DNA from: Micromonospora sp. LH3U1
GTDB taxonomy: Bacteria; Actinomycetota; Actinomycetes; Mycobacteriales; Micromonosporaceae
Length of the DNA stretch: 64,000 nt
NCBI RefSeq assembly: GCF_028475105.1
Contig: NZ_CP116936.1
Coordinates: forward strand, 186,001 to 250,000
Direction: 5' to 3'
Shown: positions 26,853 through 35,672 of the stretch, piece by piece
How the letters are laid out: every line of letters starts with the position of its first letter
Numbering within the stretch: the stretch's first letter is position 1
Program-made: the position numbers and the translations under genes
Notes under the pieces: model-generated
The model's input: only the letters and a program-made list of their open reading frames with translations
Databases searched by the model: none
Told to the model about the DNA's origin: nothing

Positions 26853-26892
26853 CGTACCCTAGGCTACGAGTTGCGTCGATTGGTGCGTCGAT
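26853..26892. promoter_or_regulatory. Dyad and direct repeat in the crtE-crtB divergent promoter region
   Basis: The whole divergent region is 64 bp. CGTACCCTAGGCTACG (26853-26868) is a 14/16 palindrome. Next to it TGCGTCGAT occurs twice (26872-26880 and 26884-26892) with a 12-bp period. These are good candidates for operator sites of the LitR-like regulator and overlap the only space available for both promoters. Assignment to LitR is inference. Confidence 0.5.
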
Positions 26893-26907
26893 AAATGAGG
26901 AGGGCTG

Positions 26908-27831
26908 GTGGACACAGATCTCACCGCTGCCTATGACCGGTGCCGTGAGCTGCACAAACGTCATGGCCGCACCTACTATCTCGCCACCCGACTGCTTCCC
27001 GCTTGGAAACGACGGCATGTGCACGCGCTCTACGGGTTCACCCGGTACGCCGACGAGATCGTCGACCGCACCGAGGACCTGCCGCCGGCCGAGCGGGCCG
27101 CCCGCCTCGACGACTGGGCCAGCCAGTTCGTGGCCGGCCTGCACGGTGCTCCCGTCGACGACCCGCTGCTGCCGGCCGTGCTGCACACCATCGCCGTCTT
27201 CGATCTCGACCGGGACGATTTTGCGTCGTTTCTGAAGAGCATGGCGATGGACCTGACCGTCACCGCGTACCCGACCTACGACCACCTGCTCGACTACATG
27301 GAGGGTTCGGCGGCGGTCATCGGCACCATGATGCTGCCGATCCTGGGCACCTCCGACCCGGCGGCGGCACGGGAGCCGGCGCGACAGCTCGGCTTCGCCT
27401 TCCAGCTCACCAACTTCATCCGGGACGTCGCCGAGGACCTCGACCGGGGCCGCACCTACCTGCCGGACGAGGACCTGGCGAAGTTCGGGATCACCCGCGA
27501 CGAGCTGGTCGAGGCCCGCACCCGGGGCCGCGGCACCCCCCGGATCCGCGAGCTGATCGAGTACGAGGTGACCCGTGCGCAGGCGCACTATGCCGCCGCG
27601 GCGCCGGGCATCACCATGCTGGCGCCAGCCTCGCAGGCCTGCATGCGCACCGCGTACGCGCTCTATGGCGGCATCCTCGACGAGGTGGCCGCGCAGGACT
27701 ACGACGTCTTCGTCCGGCGGGCCCTGGTGCCGCAGCGGCGACGGATGGCGGTGGCCGCACGGGCGCTGCTCAGCTCGACAGGTACGCCGGTCACCATCCC
27801 CGGGCCGACGGTCCACCCGCAGCCCCGGTGA
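26908..27831 (+). CDS. crtB: Phytoene synthase
   Basis: About 307 residues. It joins two GGPP to phytoene. The Asp-rich motifs are YADEIVD and DVAEDLDRGRTYLP, with RHVHALYGFTR and the MEGSAAVIG segment. The GTG at 26908 has GAGGAGGG upstream. It starts 64 bp from the divergent crtE and overlaps the photolyase gene by 4 bp, which ties pigment synthesis to light repair. Confidence 0.95.
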   Translation: MDTDLTAAYDRCRELHKRHGRTYYLATRLLPAWKRRHVHALYGFTRYADEIVDRTEDLPPAERAARLDDWASQFVAGLHGAPVDDPLLPAVLHTIAVFDLDRDDFASFLKSMAMDLTVTAYPTYDHLLDYMEGSAAVIGTMMLPILGTSDPAAAREPARQLGFAFQLTNFIRDVAEDLDRGRTYLPDEDLAKFGITRDELVEARTRGRGTPRIRELIEYEVTRAQAHYAAAAPGITMLAPASQACMRTAYALYGGILDEVAAQDYDVFVRRALVPQRRRMAVAARALLSSTGTPVTIPGPTVHPQPR

Positions 27832-29153
27832 CCGCGAGCACCGCGATCGTGCTCCTGACCCGCGACCTGCGGGTGCACGACCACCCGGCGCTGGCCACCA
27901 CCTGCGCGGCCTTCGATCGGGTGGTGCCGTTGTACGTGCTCGACCCGGAGCTGGCCGGTCTGTCGGCCAACCGCACCCGGTTCCTGCATCAGGCCCTCGC
28001 TGACCTGCGTGTCGAGCTGCGCGACCGCGGTGGCGACCTGGTGGTGCGACACGGCGACCCGGTGGCCGAGACGATCCGGGTGGCGGACGAGGTCGGCGCC
28101 ACCGCCGTCGCGCTCTCCGTCGATGTCAGCCGCTACGCCCGTCGCCGGGAGCGGCGACTGCGCGCCGAGTGCGAGCGGCACCGGCTGCACCTGCGACTGT
28201 TTCCCGGGCTGACCGTGGTCGAGCCGGGCGCGTTGCGCCCCGGTGGCGGCGGTGACCACTACCGGGTGTTCAGCCCGTACCACCGGTCCTGGGCGGCCAA
28301 CCAGTGGCGCGAGGAGTTGGCCGCGCCGCGCCGGGTGGCGCTGCCCGATGGCGTGAGCGTGGGCAGTCTGCCGAAGCTGCCGGCCGGGGACTCGCCGGAC
28401 GCGGCGGTCGGCGGCGAGCGGGTCGCCCGGCAGCGGCTCACCGACTGGCTGCCCGACCTGGACCGGTACGACGATCAGCACGACGACATGGCCGGCGACG
28501 ACACCTCCCGGCTCAGCCCGTACCTGCGCTTCGGCTGCGTGTCCCCGCTGGCGGTGACCAATCGGGCCGACGACCGGTCCGGGCCGTTCGTCCGGCAGAT
28601 CTGCTGGCGGGACTTCTACTACCAGGTCACCGCCGCCTTCCCGGAGATCTCGACCTCGGCGTACCGGCGGGGTGCCACCGAGCAGTGGCGCTACGACGAC
28701 GACGCGTTGGCGGCCTGGACCGAGGGGCGCACCGGGATGCCGATCGTCGACGCCGGGATGCGGCAGATGCGGACGCAGGGCTGGATGCACAACCGGGCCC
28801 GGCTGATCACCGCCGGCTACCTGACCAAGCACCTCGGGCAGGACTGGCGGGCCGGGGTGGCGGTGTTCTTCCGGTGGCTGCTGGACGGGGACGTGGCGAA
28901 CAACTCCGGCAACTGGCAGTGGGTCGCCGGCACCGGCAACGACACCAAGCCGTACCGGGGGTTCAACCCCGTCCGGCAGGCCGAGCGGTACGACCCGGCC
29001 GGCGACTATGTGCGCCGGTGGGTGCCGGAGCTGGCGCGGGTGCAGGGCAAGGCCGTGCACCAACCGTGGCGACTTCCGGATCAGCTCCGCCGCGCCCTCG
29101 ACTACCCACCGCCGCTGTCCGTTCCGGGCACCGACCCCGTCTGGCTGCGCTGA
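27828..29153 (+). CDS. phr: Deoxyribodipyrimidine photolyase
   Basis: About 441 residues. The N-terminal antenna domain starts IVLLTRDLRVHDHPAL. The FAD-binding domain has SRLSPYLRFGCVSP, ICWRDFYYQV, GMRQMRTQGWMHNRARL and NNSGNWQWVAGTGND, the class I CPD photolyase core. It repairs UV-induced pyrimidine dimers with blue light. GTG 27828 overlaps the crtB TGA, so the two genes are translated together. Upstream in-frame codons lie within crtB and were rejected. Confidence 0.95.
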   Translation: MTASTAIVLLTRDLRVHDHPALATTCAAFDRVVPLYVLDPELAGLSANRTRFLHQALADLRVELRDRGGDLVVRHGDPVAETIRVADEVGATAVALSVDVSRYARRRERRLRAECERHRLHLRLFPGLTVVEPGALRPGGGGDHYRVFSPYHRSWAANQWREELAAPRRVALPDGVSVGSLPKLPAGDSPDAAVGGERVARQRLTDWLPDLDRYDDQHDDMAGDDTSRLSPYLRFGCVSPLAVTNRADDRSGPFVRQICWRDFYYQVTAAFPEISTSAYRRGATEQWRYDDDALAAWTEGRTGMPIVDAGMRQMRTQGWMHNRARLITAGYLTKHLGQDWRAGVAVFFRWLLDGDVANNSGNWQWVAGTGNDTKPYRGFNPVRQAERYDPAGDYVRRWVPELARVQGKAVHQPWRLPDQLRRALDYPPPLSVPGTDPVWLR

Positions 29154-29162
29154 AACAAGCGG

Positions 29163-30239
29163 TCAGAGGCAGGAGTGCAGCGCCTCGACCAGCTCGTCCA
29201 CCCGGTCGTGCTCGGCCAGGTGGGCTGTGGCGTACGCGAAGGTGTAGCCACGCTCCGGGTCGGCCCACGCGCTGCTGCCGCCGAGGCCACCCATGCCCCA
29301 GCTGCCGTCCGGCTCCCACTGCATGCCCAGCGTCCACCGGGCCTGGCGATCCAACACCAGGTCCGGCCCGTCGTACTGAACTCGGGTGGCCTCGGCAACC
29401 AGGTCGGGGCTGAACAGCCGGACGCCGTCCAGGAGGCCGCCGGCCAGCAGACCGGTGTAGAGCCGGGCCTGACCGGACGCGGTGGCGTGCAGGTTGACCG
29501 CCGGCACCTCTGCGCCGCGCCAGAGCGGGCTGTTCAGCACGGCCAGGTCCTGCCCACCGGCCGGGTTGCCCATCGCGCGCGCCCGCAGCGAGCCCGGCTC
29601 ACCGAGCGCCCGGGTCGGCCACCCCGGGTCGCCGTAGCGCAGATCGGCACAGCGCCGCTGGTCCGCATCGGTCAGCCCGAAGCCGAGGTCGAGCTGCCAC
29701 CGGCCGGCGATCTCCTCAGCCAGGAAGCGGCCCACCGAACGCCCGTCGACCCGGCGGACCAGCTCGCCCACCAGATGCCCGTACGTCCAGGCGTGCTCTC
29801 CGGCGACCGAGCCCGGCGACCACTCGGGGTCGGCGGCGGCCAGGTCGCCGGTGAGCAGTGCCCAGTCGGCGATCGCGGTTGCTGGCCGGGGCACCGGGAA
29901 GGTCGGAAGCCCGGCGGTGTGCGACAACACCTGGCGCACGGTGGCGGGGGTGCGAAACTCCGGCCAGTACCGGTCGACGGGCGCGTCGAGATCGACCTTC
30001 TCCCGGTCGACGAGCATCAGGAGGCAGAGCGCGGCGACTGGCTTGCCGACCGAGTAGACGTTCACCAGCGTGTCCGGCAGCCACGGCTCGCCGTCCCGCC
30101 CGGCACTGGTCCGGGAGCCGCCGACCAGGTCGACGACGGGCTGCCCGTCGTACCAGATGGCGAGGCTTGCGCCGGTCTCCCGGCCGGAGGCGAGCAGGTC
30201 GTGGAAGCAGTCCCGGACCGGGGTGAAGGGTGGGTGCAT
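29163..30239 (-). CDS. Serine hydrolase, beta-lactamase/esterase (EstB) family
   Basis: About 358 residues. The class C-like SxxK motif is YSVGKPV and the second motif Tyr is in HAWTYGHLVGE. No signal peptide is seen, so it is probably cytoplasmic, as are many of these esterases and D-amino-acid peptidases. LSHTAGLPTF and GLGGSSAWADPERGY are family features. Substrate unknown; a beta-lactam resistance role is not implied. It converges with phr across 9 bp. Confidence 0.88.
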   Translation of the reverse strand: MHPPFTPVRDCFHDLLASGRETGASLAIWYDGQPVVDLVGGSRTSAGRDGEPWLPDTLVNVYSVGKPVAALCLLMLVDREKVDLDAPVDRYWPEFRTPATVRQVLSHTAGLPTFPVPRPATAIADWALLTGDLAAADPEWSPGSVAGEHAWTYGHLVGELVRRVDGRSVGRFLAEEIAGRWQLDLGFGLTDADQRRCADLRYGDPGWPTRALGEPGSLRARAMGNPAGGQDLAVLNSPLWRGAEVPAVNLHATASGQARLYTGLLAGGLLDGVRLFSPDLVAEATRVQYDGPDLVLDRQARWTLGMQWEPDGSWGMGGLGGSSAWADPERGYTFAYATAHLAEHDRVDELVEALHSCL

Positions 30240-30331
30240 GCGGCCACGGTAAGCGGCCCGGCCCGGTGAGCGCGTCGACTTTTCCTCCGACCCCGGTGGT
30301 CGGGGCGGTGTCGTTGGGGGATGCTGTCGGG

Positions 30332-31807
30332 GTGGCGGAGCCGGAGCTGGTGGATGTGGTCGTGGTGGGGCTCGGGGTCGGCGGCGAGGAGGTGGCCGAG
30401 AGGCTCGCCGAGGCCGGCCTGAGCGTCGTCGGCATCGAACGGGACCTGGTCGGCGGGGAGTGCCCGTACTGGGGCTGCATCCCGAGCAAGATGATGATCA
30501 GGGCGGCCAACGCTCTCGCCGAGGCTCGCCGGGTCGATGGACTGGCCGGGACGGCCCAGGTCCAGCCGGACTGGGCGCCGGTGGCGAAGCGGATCCGCGA
30601 GGAGGCCACCGACAACTGGGACGACACCGTCGCGGTGGAGCGGTTCACCGGCAAGGGCGGCCGGTTCGTCCGGGGTAGCGGCCGGCTCGACGGTCCGGGC
30701 CGGGTCCGCGTCGGCGACCAGGTGTTCCAGGCCCGGCACGGGGTCGTGCTGGGCACCGGCACCCGTGCGTCGGTGCCGCCGATCGACGGCCTGGCCGACA
30801 CGCCGTACTGGACCAACCATCAGGCGATCGAGGTCGAGCAGTTGCCGGAGTCGCTGCTGGTCCTCGGTGGCGGCGCGATCGGTCTGGAGCTGGCGCAGGT
30901 CTTCGCCCGCTTCGGGGTCCGGGTCACCGTGGTGGAGGCACTGGACCGGGTGCTGGCCGTCGAGGAGCCGGAGGCGTCCGAGGTCGCTGCCGCGGCGCTG
31001 CGCGCCGACGGCGTGGAGATCCACACCGGGGTACGCGCCGAGCGGGTCGAGCACGACGGGACACGGTTCACCCTGCGCGGTGGCGGCGGGGCGGAGTTCA
31101 GCGCCGACCGGCTGCTGGTGGTGACCGGGCGTAAGGCCCACCTGGAAGAGTTGGGGTTGGACACGATCGGCGTGGACGCCAGTCAGCGTTACCTGCCGGT
31201 CGACGACCGGTTGCATGTCACCGACCACGTCTGGGCGGTCGGTGACCTGACCGGCGAGGGCGCCTTCACCCACATCGCCATGTACCAGGCGGGGATCGTC
31301 GTCGCCGACGTGCTGGCCCGTGCCCGGCAGGCGAAGGCGGGGGCGGATGCCAGCGGGACCGCCAGCGTGGTCGGCGGCGCGATGGGCGCGTCCAGCTCGT
31401 TGGCCGCCAGTGGGTCGAGCGGGTCGGCCGGCACCGTCCCGCGAGCCGACTACCGCGCGTTGCCTCGGGTGACCTTCACCGATCCCGAGGTTGGCGCGGT
31501 CGGGCTCACCGAGCGGCAGGCCCGCGAGCGCGGCATCAACGTGCAGGTTGGTTTCACCAAGCTCGGCAGCTCGACGCGGGGCTGGATCCACCAGGTCGGC
31601 GACGAGGGTTTCATCAAGCTCATCGCGGATGCGGACCAGGGCGTGCTGATCGGCGCCACCTCGGTCGGCCCGGCCGGCGGCGAGGTGCTCTCCGCGCTGG
31701 TGGTGGCCGTGCACGCGGCGGTGCCGTTGAGTCAGCTCCGGCACATGATCTACGCGTACCCGACCTTCCACCGGGCCATCGAGGAGGCGCTGCACAACCT
31801 GTCCTGA
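30332..31807 (+). CDS. FAD-dependent pyridine nucleotide-disulfide oxidoreductase
   Basis: About 491 residues. The FAD motif is VVVVGLGVGGEEVAERLA and the redox disulfide is GGECPYWGCIPSK. The NAD(P) motif is LLVLGGGAIGLELAQVFARFG and the C-terminal dimer domain is present. Two oddities occur. The catalytic HPT of lipoamide dehydrogenase is YPT (YAYPTFHRAIEEAL), as in mercuric reductase-like members. A segment of about 40 residues rich in Ala, Ser and Gly (from ARQAKAGADAS) is inserted before the dimer domain. It is therefore probably not the E3 subunit. GTG 30332 is one of several possible starts (30266, 30308). Confidence 0.8.
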   Translation: MAEPELVDVVVVGLGVGGEEVAERLAEAGLSVVGIERDLVGGECPYWGCIPSKMMIRAANALAEARRVDGLAGTAQVQPDWAPVAKRIREEATDNWDDTVAVERFTGKGGRFVRGSGRLDGPGRVRVGDQVFQARHGVVLGTGTRASVPPIDGLADTPYWTNHQAIEVEQLPESLLVLGGGAIGLELAQVFARFGVRVTVVEALDRVLAVEEPEASEVAAAALRADGVEIHTGVRAERVEHDGTRFTLRGGGGAEFSADRLLVVTGRKAHLEELGLDTIGVDASQRYLPVDDRLHVTDHVWAVGDLTGEGAFTHIAMYQAGIVVADVLARARQAKAGADASGTASVVGGAMGASSSLAASGSSGSAGTVPRADYRALPRVTFTDPEVGAVGLTERQARERGINVQVGFTKLGSSTRGWIHQVGDEGFIKLIADADQGVLIGATSVGPAGGEVLSALVVAVHAAVPLSQLRHMIYAYPTFHRAIEEALHNLS

Positions 31808-31887
31808 CGGTAGGCCGCGGGCAAGACGCGGCAGTCAGCCCGCAAATGCTAGGCAGTTTGCTGTTCATTTCTTTCATTGTGGTGACG

Positions 31888-31893
31888 TACGAT
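31888..31893 (+). promoter_or_regulatory. Putative -10 box (TACGAT) of the lacI-type gene
   Basis: TACGAT ends 7 nt before GTG 31901 with no Shine-Dalgarno sequence, consistent with a leaderless transcript. The 80 bp upstream are the AT-rich promoter region. Confidence 0.5.
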
Positions 31894-31900
31894 TGCGACC

Positions 31901-32905
31901 GTGACCAAGCGGTTGACTGAAGTTGCCAAGAAGGCGGGCGTCAGCGAGGCCACCGTCAGCCGGGTGCTCAACGGCCGCGACGGAGTCTCCGAGACGACCC
32001 GGACCGCCGTGCTGACCGCGCTGGACGTGCTCGGCTACGAGCGGCCGACGAAGCTGCGCGGCGAACGCGCCCGACTGGTCGGGCTGGTGTTGCCCGAGTT
32101 GCAGAACCCGATCTTCCCGGCGCTGGCCGAGGTCGTCACCGGGACTCTCGCCCAGCGTGGCTACACCCCGGCTCTCTGCGCCCGGACCATCGGCGGCGTG
32201 TCCGAGATGGACTACGTGGAGATGCTCCTCGACCACCAGGTCTCCGGGGTGATCTTCGCCGGTGGCTCGTACGCGCTCGCCGATGCCAAACACGACCACT
32301 ACCGTCGGCTGACCGATCGCGGCCTTCCGGTGGTGCTGGTCAACGCGGGTGTGGACGAGTTGGGCTTCCCCCGCGTCTCCACGGATGACGCGGTGGCGGT
32401 GGAGCAGGCGTACGGGCACCTACGTTCGCTCGGGCACGAACGGATCGGCATGGTGCTCGGCCCGGAGGGGCATGTGCCGTCCCGGCGCAAGCTGGACGCG
32501 ATGATGAAGGTCGCGGGCTGGGACGAGGGCGACGCCGAGTGCGTGGAGCGTTCCAGCTTCTCGATGGAGGGTGCGCGGGTCGCCGCGACGAAGTTGGTCG
32601 AGCGGGGCGTGACCGGCATCATCTGCGCCAGCGACGTGCTCGCGCTGGGCACGATCCGGGCGGCCCGCCGACTGGGCCGTTCGGTGCCGGCCGACGTGTC
32701 GGTGGTGGGTTACGACGACTCCGCCTTCATGACGTGCACCGATCCGCCGTTGACCACTGTGCGGCAGCCGATCGAGACGATGGGGCAGGCCGCCGTGGAT
32801 CTGCTGGTCACCCAGATCGAGGGTGCCGGCGTCCTTCAGGACGAGCTGCTGTTCGAGCCGGAGTTGGTGGTGCGGGGTTCCACAGCGCCCGCCCCCGGCC
32901 GCTAG
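31901..32905 (+). CDS. LacI family transcriptional regulator of the alpha-glucan locus
   Basis: About 334 residues. The N-terminal helix-turn-helix and hinge are LTEVAKKAGVSEATVSRVLNGRDGVSETTR and LDVLGYERPTKLRGER; a periplasmic-binding-like sensor domain follows (LVGLVLPELQNPIFPALAEVV to SVVGYDDSAFMTCTDPPLTTVRQP). It lies just upstream of the sugar ABC importer and GH13 gene, same strand, separated by a terminator and 333 bp. It probably represses that operon until an alpha-glucoside binds. The inducer is unknown. An imperfect 30-bp dyad lies ahead of the operon (33085-33114). Confidence 0.92.
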   Translation: MTKRLTEVAKKAGVSEATVSRVLNGRDGVSETTRTAVLTALDVLGYERPTKLRGERARLVGLVLPELQNPIFPALAEVVTGTLAQRGYTPALCARTIGGVSEMDYVEMLLDHQVSGVIFAGGSYALADAKHDHYRRLTDRGLPVVLVNAGVDELGFPRVSTDDAVAVEQAYGHLRSLGHERIGMVLGPEGHVPSRRKLDAMMKVAGWDEGDAECVERSSFSMEGARVAATKLVERGVTGIICASDVLALGTIRAARRLGRSVPADVSVVGYDDSAFMTCTDPPLTTVRQPIETMGQAAVDLLVTQIEGAGVLQDELLFEPELVVRGSTAPAPGR

Positions 32906-32926
32906 GCACCACACCGAACGACGCTT

Positions 32927-32963
32927 CGGCCGTCGACCGCCTCTCGCGGTCGGCGGCCGTTTT
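32927..32963 (+). terminator. Terminator after the lacI-type gene
   Basis: CGGCCGTCGACCGC pairs with GCGGTCGGCGGCCG around a 5-nt loop and is followed by TTTTCG. It isolates the regulator from the transporter operon. Confidence 0.8.
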
Positions 32964-33084
32964 CGTCGTTGCTCGCCATGGTCGGCATCGACCGGGCCGA
33001 ATGACCGGTCATAAGGCATCAATAGCTAACAAGACGGGCTGCTTTCAGCGGCTTGCCAACATCTGTCGTCATCACGTCGTGTCC

Positions 33085-33114
33085 TTTCGGAACAGGGTCG
33101 ATACCTTGCCGAAA
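33085..33114. promoter_or_regulatory. Imperfect 30-bp dyad, candidate LacI operator
   Basis: TTTCGG and CCGAAA flank a TCGA centre; 20 of 30 positions are symmetric. LacI-family operators have dyad symmetry around a central CG, which this has. It lies 125 bp upstream of the ABC operon start, in the promoter region, so it is a likely but unproven operator. Confidence 0.4.
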
Positions 33115-33238
33115 TGAGTCGGCCTCGCTACAGTGACTCCACTCACACCTGGCTCCGACGCAGCTACTGGGCGTCAGGTCGTATCACCGCAGATCAGCGA
33201 AGGTCATTGGAGACACCCGTTCCCGAAGGGATGGACAG

Positions 33239-34618
33239 ATGTCCGTACCGCAATACCGAAAGGCTGCGGCGGTTGCGCTCGTGGCCGGCCTGGGGCTCAG
33301 CCTCACGGCATGCTCCACGAAGAGCGACGACAAGGGCTCGACCGCAGGCGGCAAGGTCACCATCACTGTCGACTGCCAGCCGGTCGGCGCCCAGAAAGAG
33401 CTGTTGAAGAACTGGAACGACGACGTCGCCGAGTTCCAGAAGCAGAACCCGGACATCACCATCAAGAGCGTCAGCGTCGGCGAGCAGTGCAACAACCCGC
33501 CGGACTTCACCGCCCGCCTCGCCGGCGGCACCGTGACCGACGTCTTCTACGGGTACATGACCGATCTCCAGCAGGTGCTCGACTCCGGTCAGGCGATGGA
33601 CATCAGTCAGCAGGTCAACAAGGACGCGATCGCGACCTGGGACAGCGTCGACCCGGCGCTCAAGGAGGTCTTCACCGACGGCGGCAAGCTCTACGCCGTT
33701 CCGGTGAAGAACTACTCGATGGGTCTGGTCTACAACAAGGCCCTGTTCCAGCAGGCTGGGCTCGACGTCAACAACCCGCCGAAGACCTGGGCCGAGGTCC
33801 GTGCCGCCGCCAAGAAGATCTCCGCGCTCGGCAACGGCATCGCTGGCTACTCGGAGTACAGCGCCGGCAACACCGGTGGCTGGCACTTCACCTCCCTGCT
33901 CTACTCGCAGGGCGGCCGGGTGCTGACCGAGGACGGCAAGAAGGCCGACTTCAACAACGCCCAGGGCAAGCAGGTCCTGCAGAACCTCAAGGACATGCGG
34001 TACGGCGACAACAGCATGGGCGCCCGTCAGCTGCTCCAGTGGGGCGACCTGCTGACGAACGCCGGCGCGGGCAAGGTCGGCATGTTCATCGGCGCGCCGG
34101 ACGCCACCCAGGCGATCGTCAGCCAGTTCCAGGGCAAGTTCCAGGACTGGGCGATGGCTCCGCTGCCCGGCCAGGACGGCGCGGCCAAGGGGACGCTCGG
34201 TGGTGGCGAGGGCTACTTCTTCAAGAAGGACCTCACGCCCGAGCAGGTCAAGGCCGGTCTGAAGTGGATCGCGTACCAGAAGCTCACCCCGGGCAAGGGC
34301 CAGTTCGACTACGTCCGGGCCAAGCCGCAGAACTACCCGGTGGGTCTGCCCCAGCCGCTGCTCTTCGCCAACGGCAGTGACGCGCAGAAGCAGGAGCTGG
34401 AGCTGCGTAAGGCGAACGCGAACGTCGACACGGCGAACTTCGCGCTCTTCGAGGCGACCCCGGTTCCGATCAAGGGTGAGCCGCGCAACGCCCAGGCGGT
34501 CTACGCGGTGCTCGACGCCGCGATGTCGGGCGTGCTGACCAACCCGAACTCGAACATCGACGCACTGCTCAAGACCGCCGAGGAGAAGGTCAACCAACTC
34601 CTCGCCGCCGAGAGCTGA
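33239..34618 (+). CDS. Sugar ABC transporter substrate-binding lipoprotein
   Basis: About 459 residues. The signal peptide ends in lipobox LSLTAC. The mature part is an SBP_bac type I sugar binder (VTITVDCQPVGAQKELLKNWNDD; LYAVPVKNYSMGLVYNKALF; EGYFFKKDLTPEQ). ATG 33239 has GAAGGGA upstream. It heads an operon with two permeases and a GH13 alpha-glucosidase. An alpha-glucoside such as maltose, nigerose or their oligomers is the expected ligand; which one is inference. The cluster has no ATPase gene, so it probably borrows a shared MsiK-like ATPase. Confidence 0.92.
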   Translation: MSVPQYRKAAAVALVAGLGLSLTACSTKSDDKGSTAGGKVTITVDCQPVGAQKELLKNWNDDVAEFQKQNPDITIKSVSVGEQCNNPPDFTARLAGGTVTDVFYGYMTDLQQVLDSGQAMDISQQVNKDAIATWDSVDPALKEVFTDGGKLYAVPVKNYSMGLVYNKALFQQAGLDVNNPPKTWAEVRAAAKKISALGNGIAGYSEYSAGNTGGWHFTSLLYSQGGRVLTEDGKKADFNNAQGKQVLQNLKDMRYGDNSMGARQLLQWGDLLTNAGAGKVGMFIGAPDATQAIVSQFQGKFQDWAMAPLPGQDGAAKGTLGGGEGYFFKKDLTPEQVKAGLKWIAYQKLTPGKGQFDYVRAKPQNYPVGLPQPLLFANGSDAQKQELELRKANANVDTANFALFEATPVPIKGEPRNAQAVYAVLDAAMSGVLTNPNSNIDALLKTAEEKVNQLLAAES

Positions 34619-34704
34619 CCGATCGTGTGGGGGTCGGGACGCCGACCCGACCCCCACGCCATTCGCACCGCATCTCGACGTCACTGACTCACCCAGGAGT
34701 TGCC

Positions 34705-35661
34705 TTGGCGATCACCACCGTCCCGGAGACCTCCAGGAAACCGGGCCACCCGCCGTCGCCGTACTCGGCGCGGCCGCAGCGAACCAGCCTCGGCCGCAAG
34801 GTACGGGACAACCTCACCGGTCACGCGTTCCTGATCGGGGCGGTGCTCTGCTTCGTCGTCTTCTCCTGGTACCCGATGATCCGCGGCATCGTGATGAGCT
34901 TCCAGCGCACCCGGCGTGGCGAGACCACCTGGGTGGGCTGGGACAACTACTCCCGCATCATCGCCGACCCCAGCTTCTGGACGGCCTGGCAGAACACCTT
35001 CTACTTCACGGTGCTCGCGCTCCTCCTCGGGTACGTGGTGCCGTTCTTCGTGGCGGTGCTGCTCAACGAGTTCCGCCACGCCAAGGGTTACCTGCGGATC
35101 CTGGTCTACCTGCCGGTGATGCTGCCGCCGGCCTCGGCGCTGTACCTCTTCAAGTTCTACGCGTACGACCCCAGCGAGGCCGGGCTCTTCAACGCGATCC
35201 TGAAGGCGTTGCACCTACCCACCTCGCAGTGGATGCAGTCGCCCGAGATGACGATGCCGGCCATGGTCATCGCGTCGACCTGGATGAACATGGGCGGCGC
35301 GGTGCTCATCTACCTGGCGTCGTTGCAGAGCATTCCCGGCGAGCTCTACGAGGCAGCCGAACTCGACGGCGCCGGCATCTGGAAGCGCATCCGGCACGTG
35401 ACGATCCCGCAGACCCGGCTGATCCTCGCGCTCCTGGCGATGATCCAGATCGTCTCCACGATGCAGCTCTTCATCGAGCCCCTGATCCTCGCCAACGGTG
35501 CCGGCGCGGAGGACTCCGCGACCACTGTGGCGTACCTCATCTATCAGCACGGGTTCTTCCAGAACGACCTCAACGGTGCCGCCGCCCTGGGCGTGATCAT
35601 GCTCGTGGTGCTGGCCGGCTTCTCCGCCGTGTACCTGCGGCTGAGTGCGAAACAGGACTAG
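34705..35661 (+). CDS. Sugar ABC transporter permease (MalF type)
   Basis: About 318 residues with six membrane helices predicted from the hydrophobic blocks. The cytoplasmic EAA loop is ELYEAAELDGAGIWKRIRHVTIPQTR. TTG 34705 follows CAGGAG and gives the usual start; upstream codons reach into the spacer. It is 86 bp after the binding protein and 11 bp before the second permease. Confidence 0.92.
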   Translation: MAITTVPETSRKPGHPPSPYSARPQRTSLGRKVRDNLTGHAFLIGAVLCFVVFSWYPMIRGIVMSFQRTRRGETTWVGWDNYSRIIADPSFWTAWQNTFYFTVLALLLGYVVPFFVAVLLNEFRHAKGYLRILVYLPVMLPPASALYLFKFYAYDPSEAGLFNAILKALHLPTSQWMQSPEMTMPAMVIASTWMNMGGAVLIYLASLQSIPGELYEAAELDGAGIWKRIRHVTIPQTRLILALLAMIQIVSTMQLFIEPLILANGAGAEDSATTVAYLIYQHGFFQNDLNGAAALGVIMLVVLAGFSAVYLRLSAKQD

Positions 35662-35672
35662 GACGGCGAGGA

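Noticed and set aside
30230..30331. Longer N-terminus of the FAD oxidoreductase from 30230
   Set aside because: It overlaps the divergent serine-hydrolase start and adds residues outside the family; GTG 30332 fits family length better, although 30266 and 30308 cannot be excluded.
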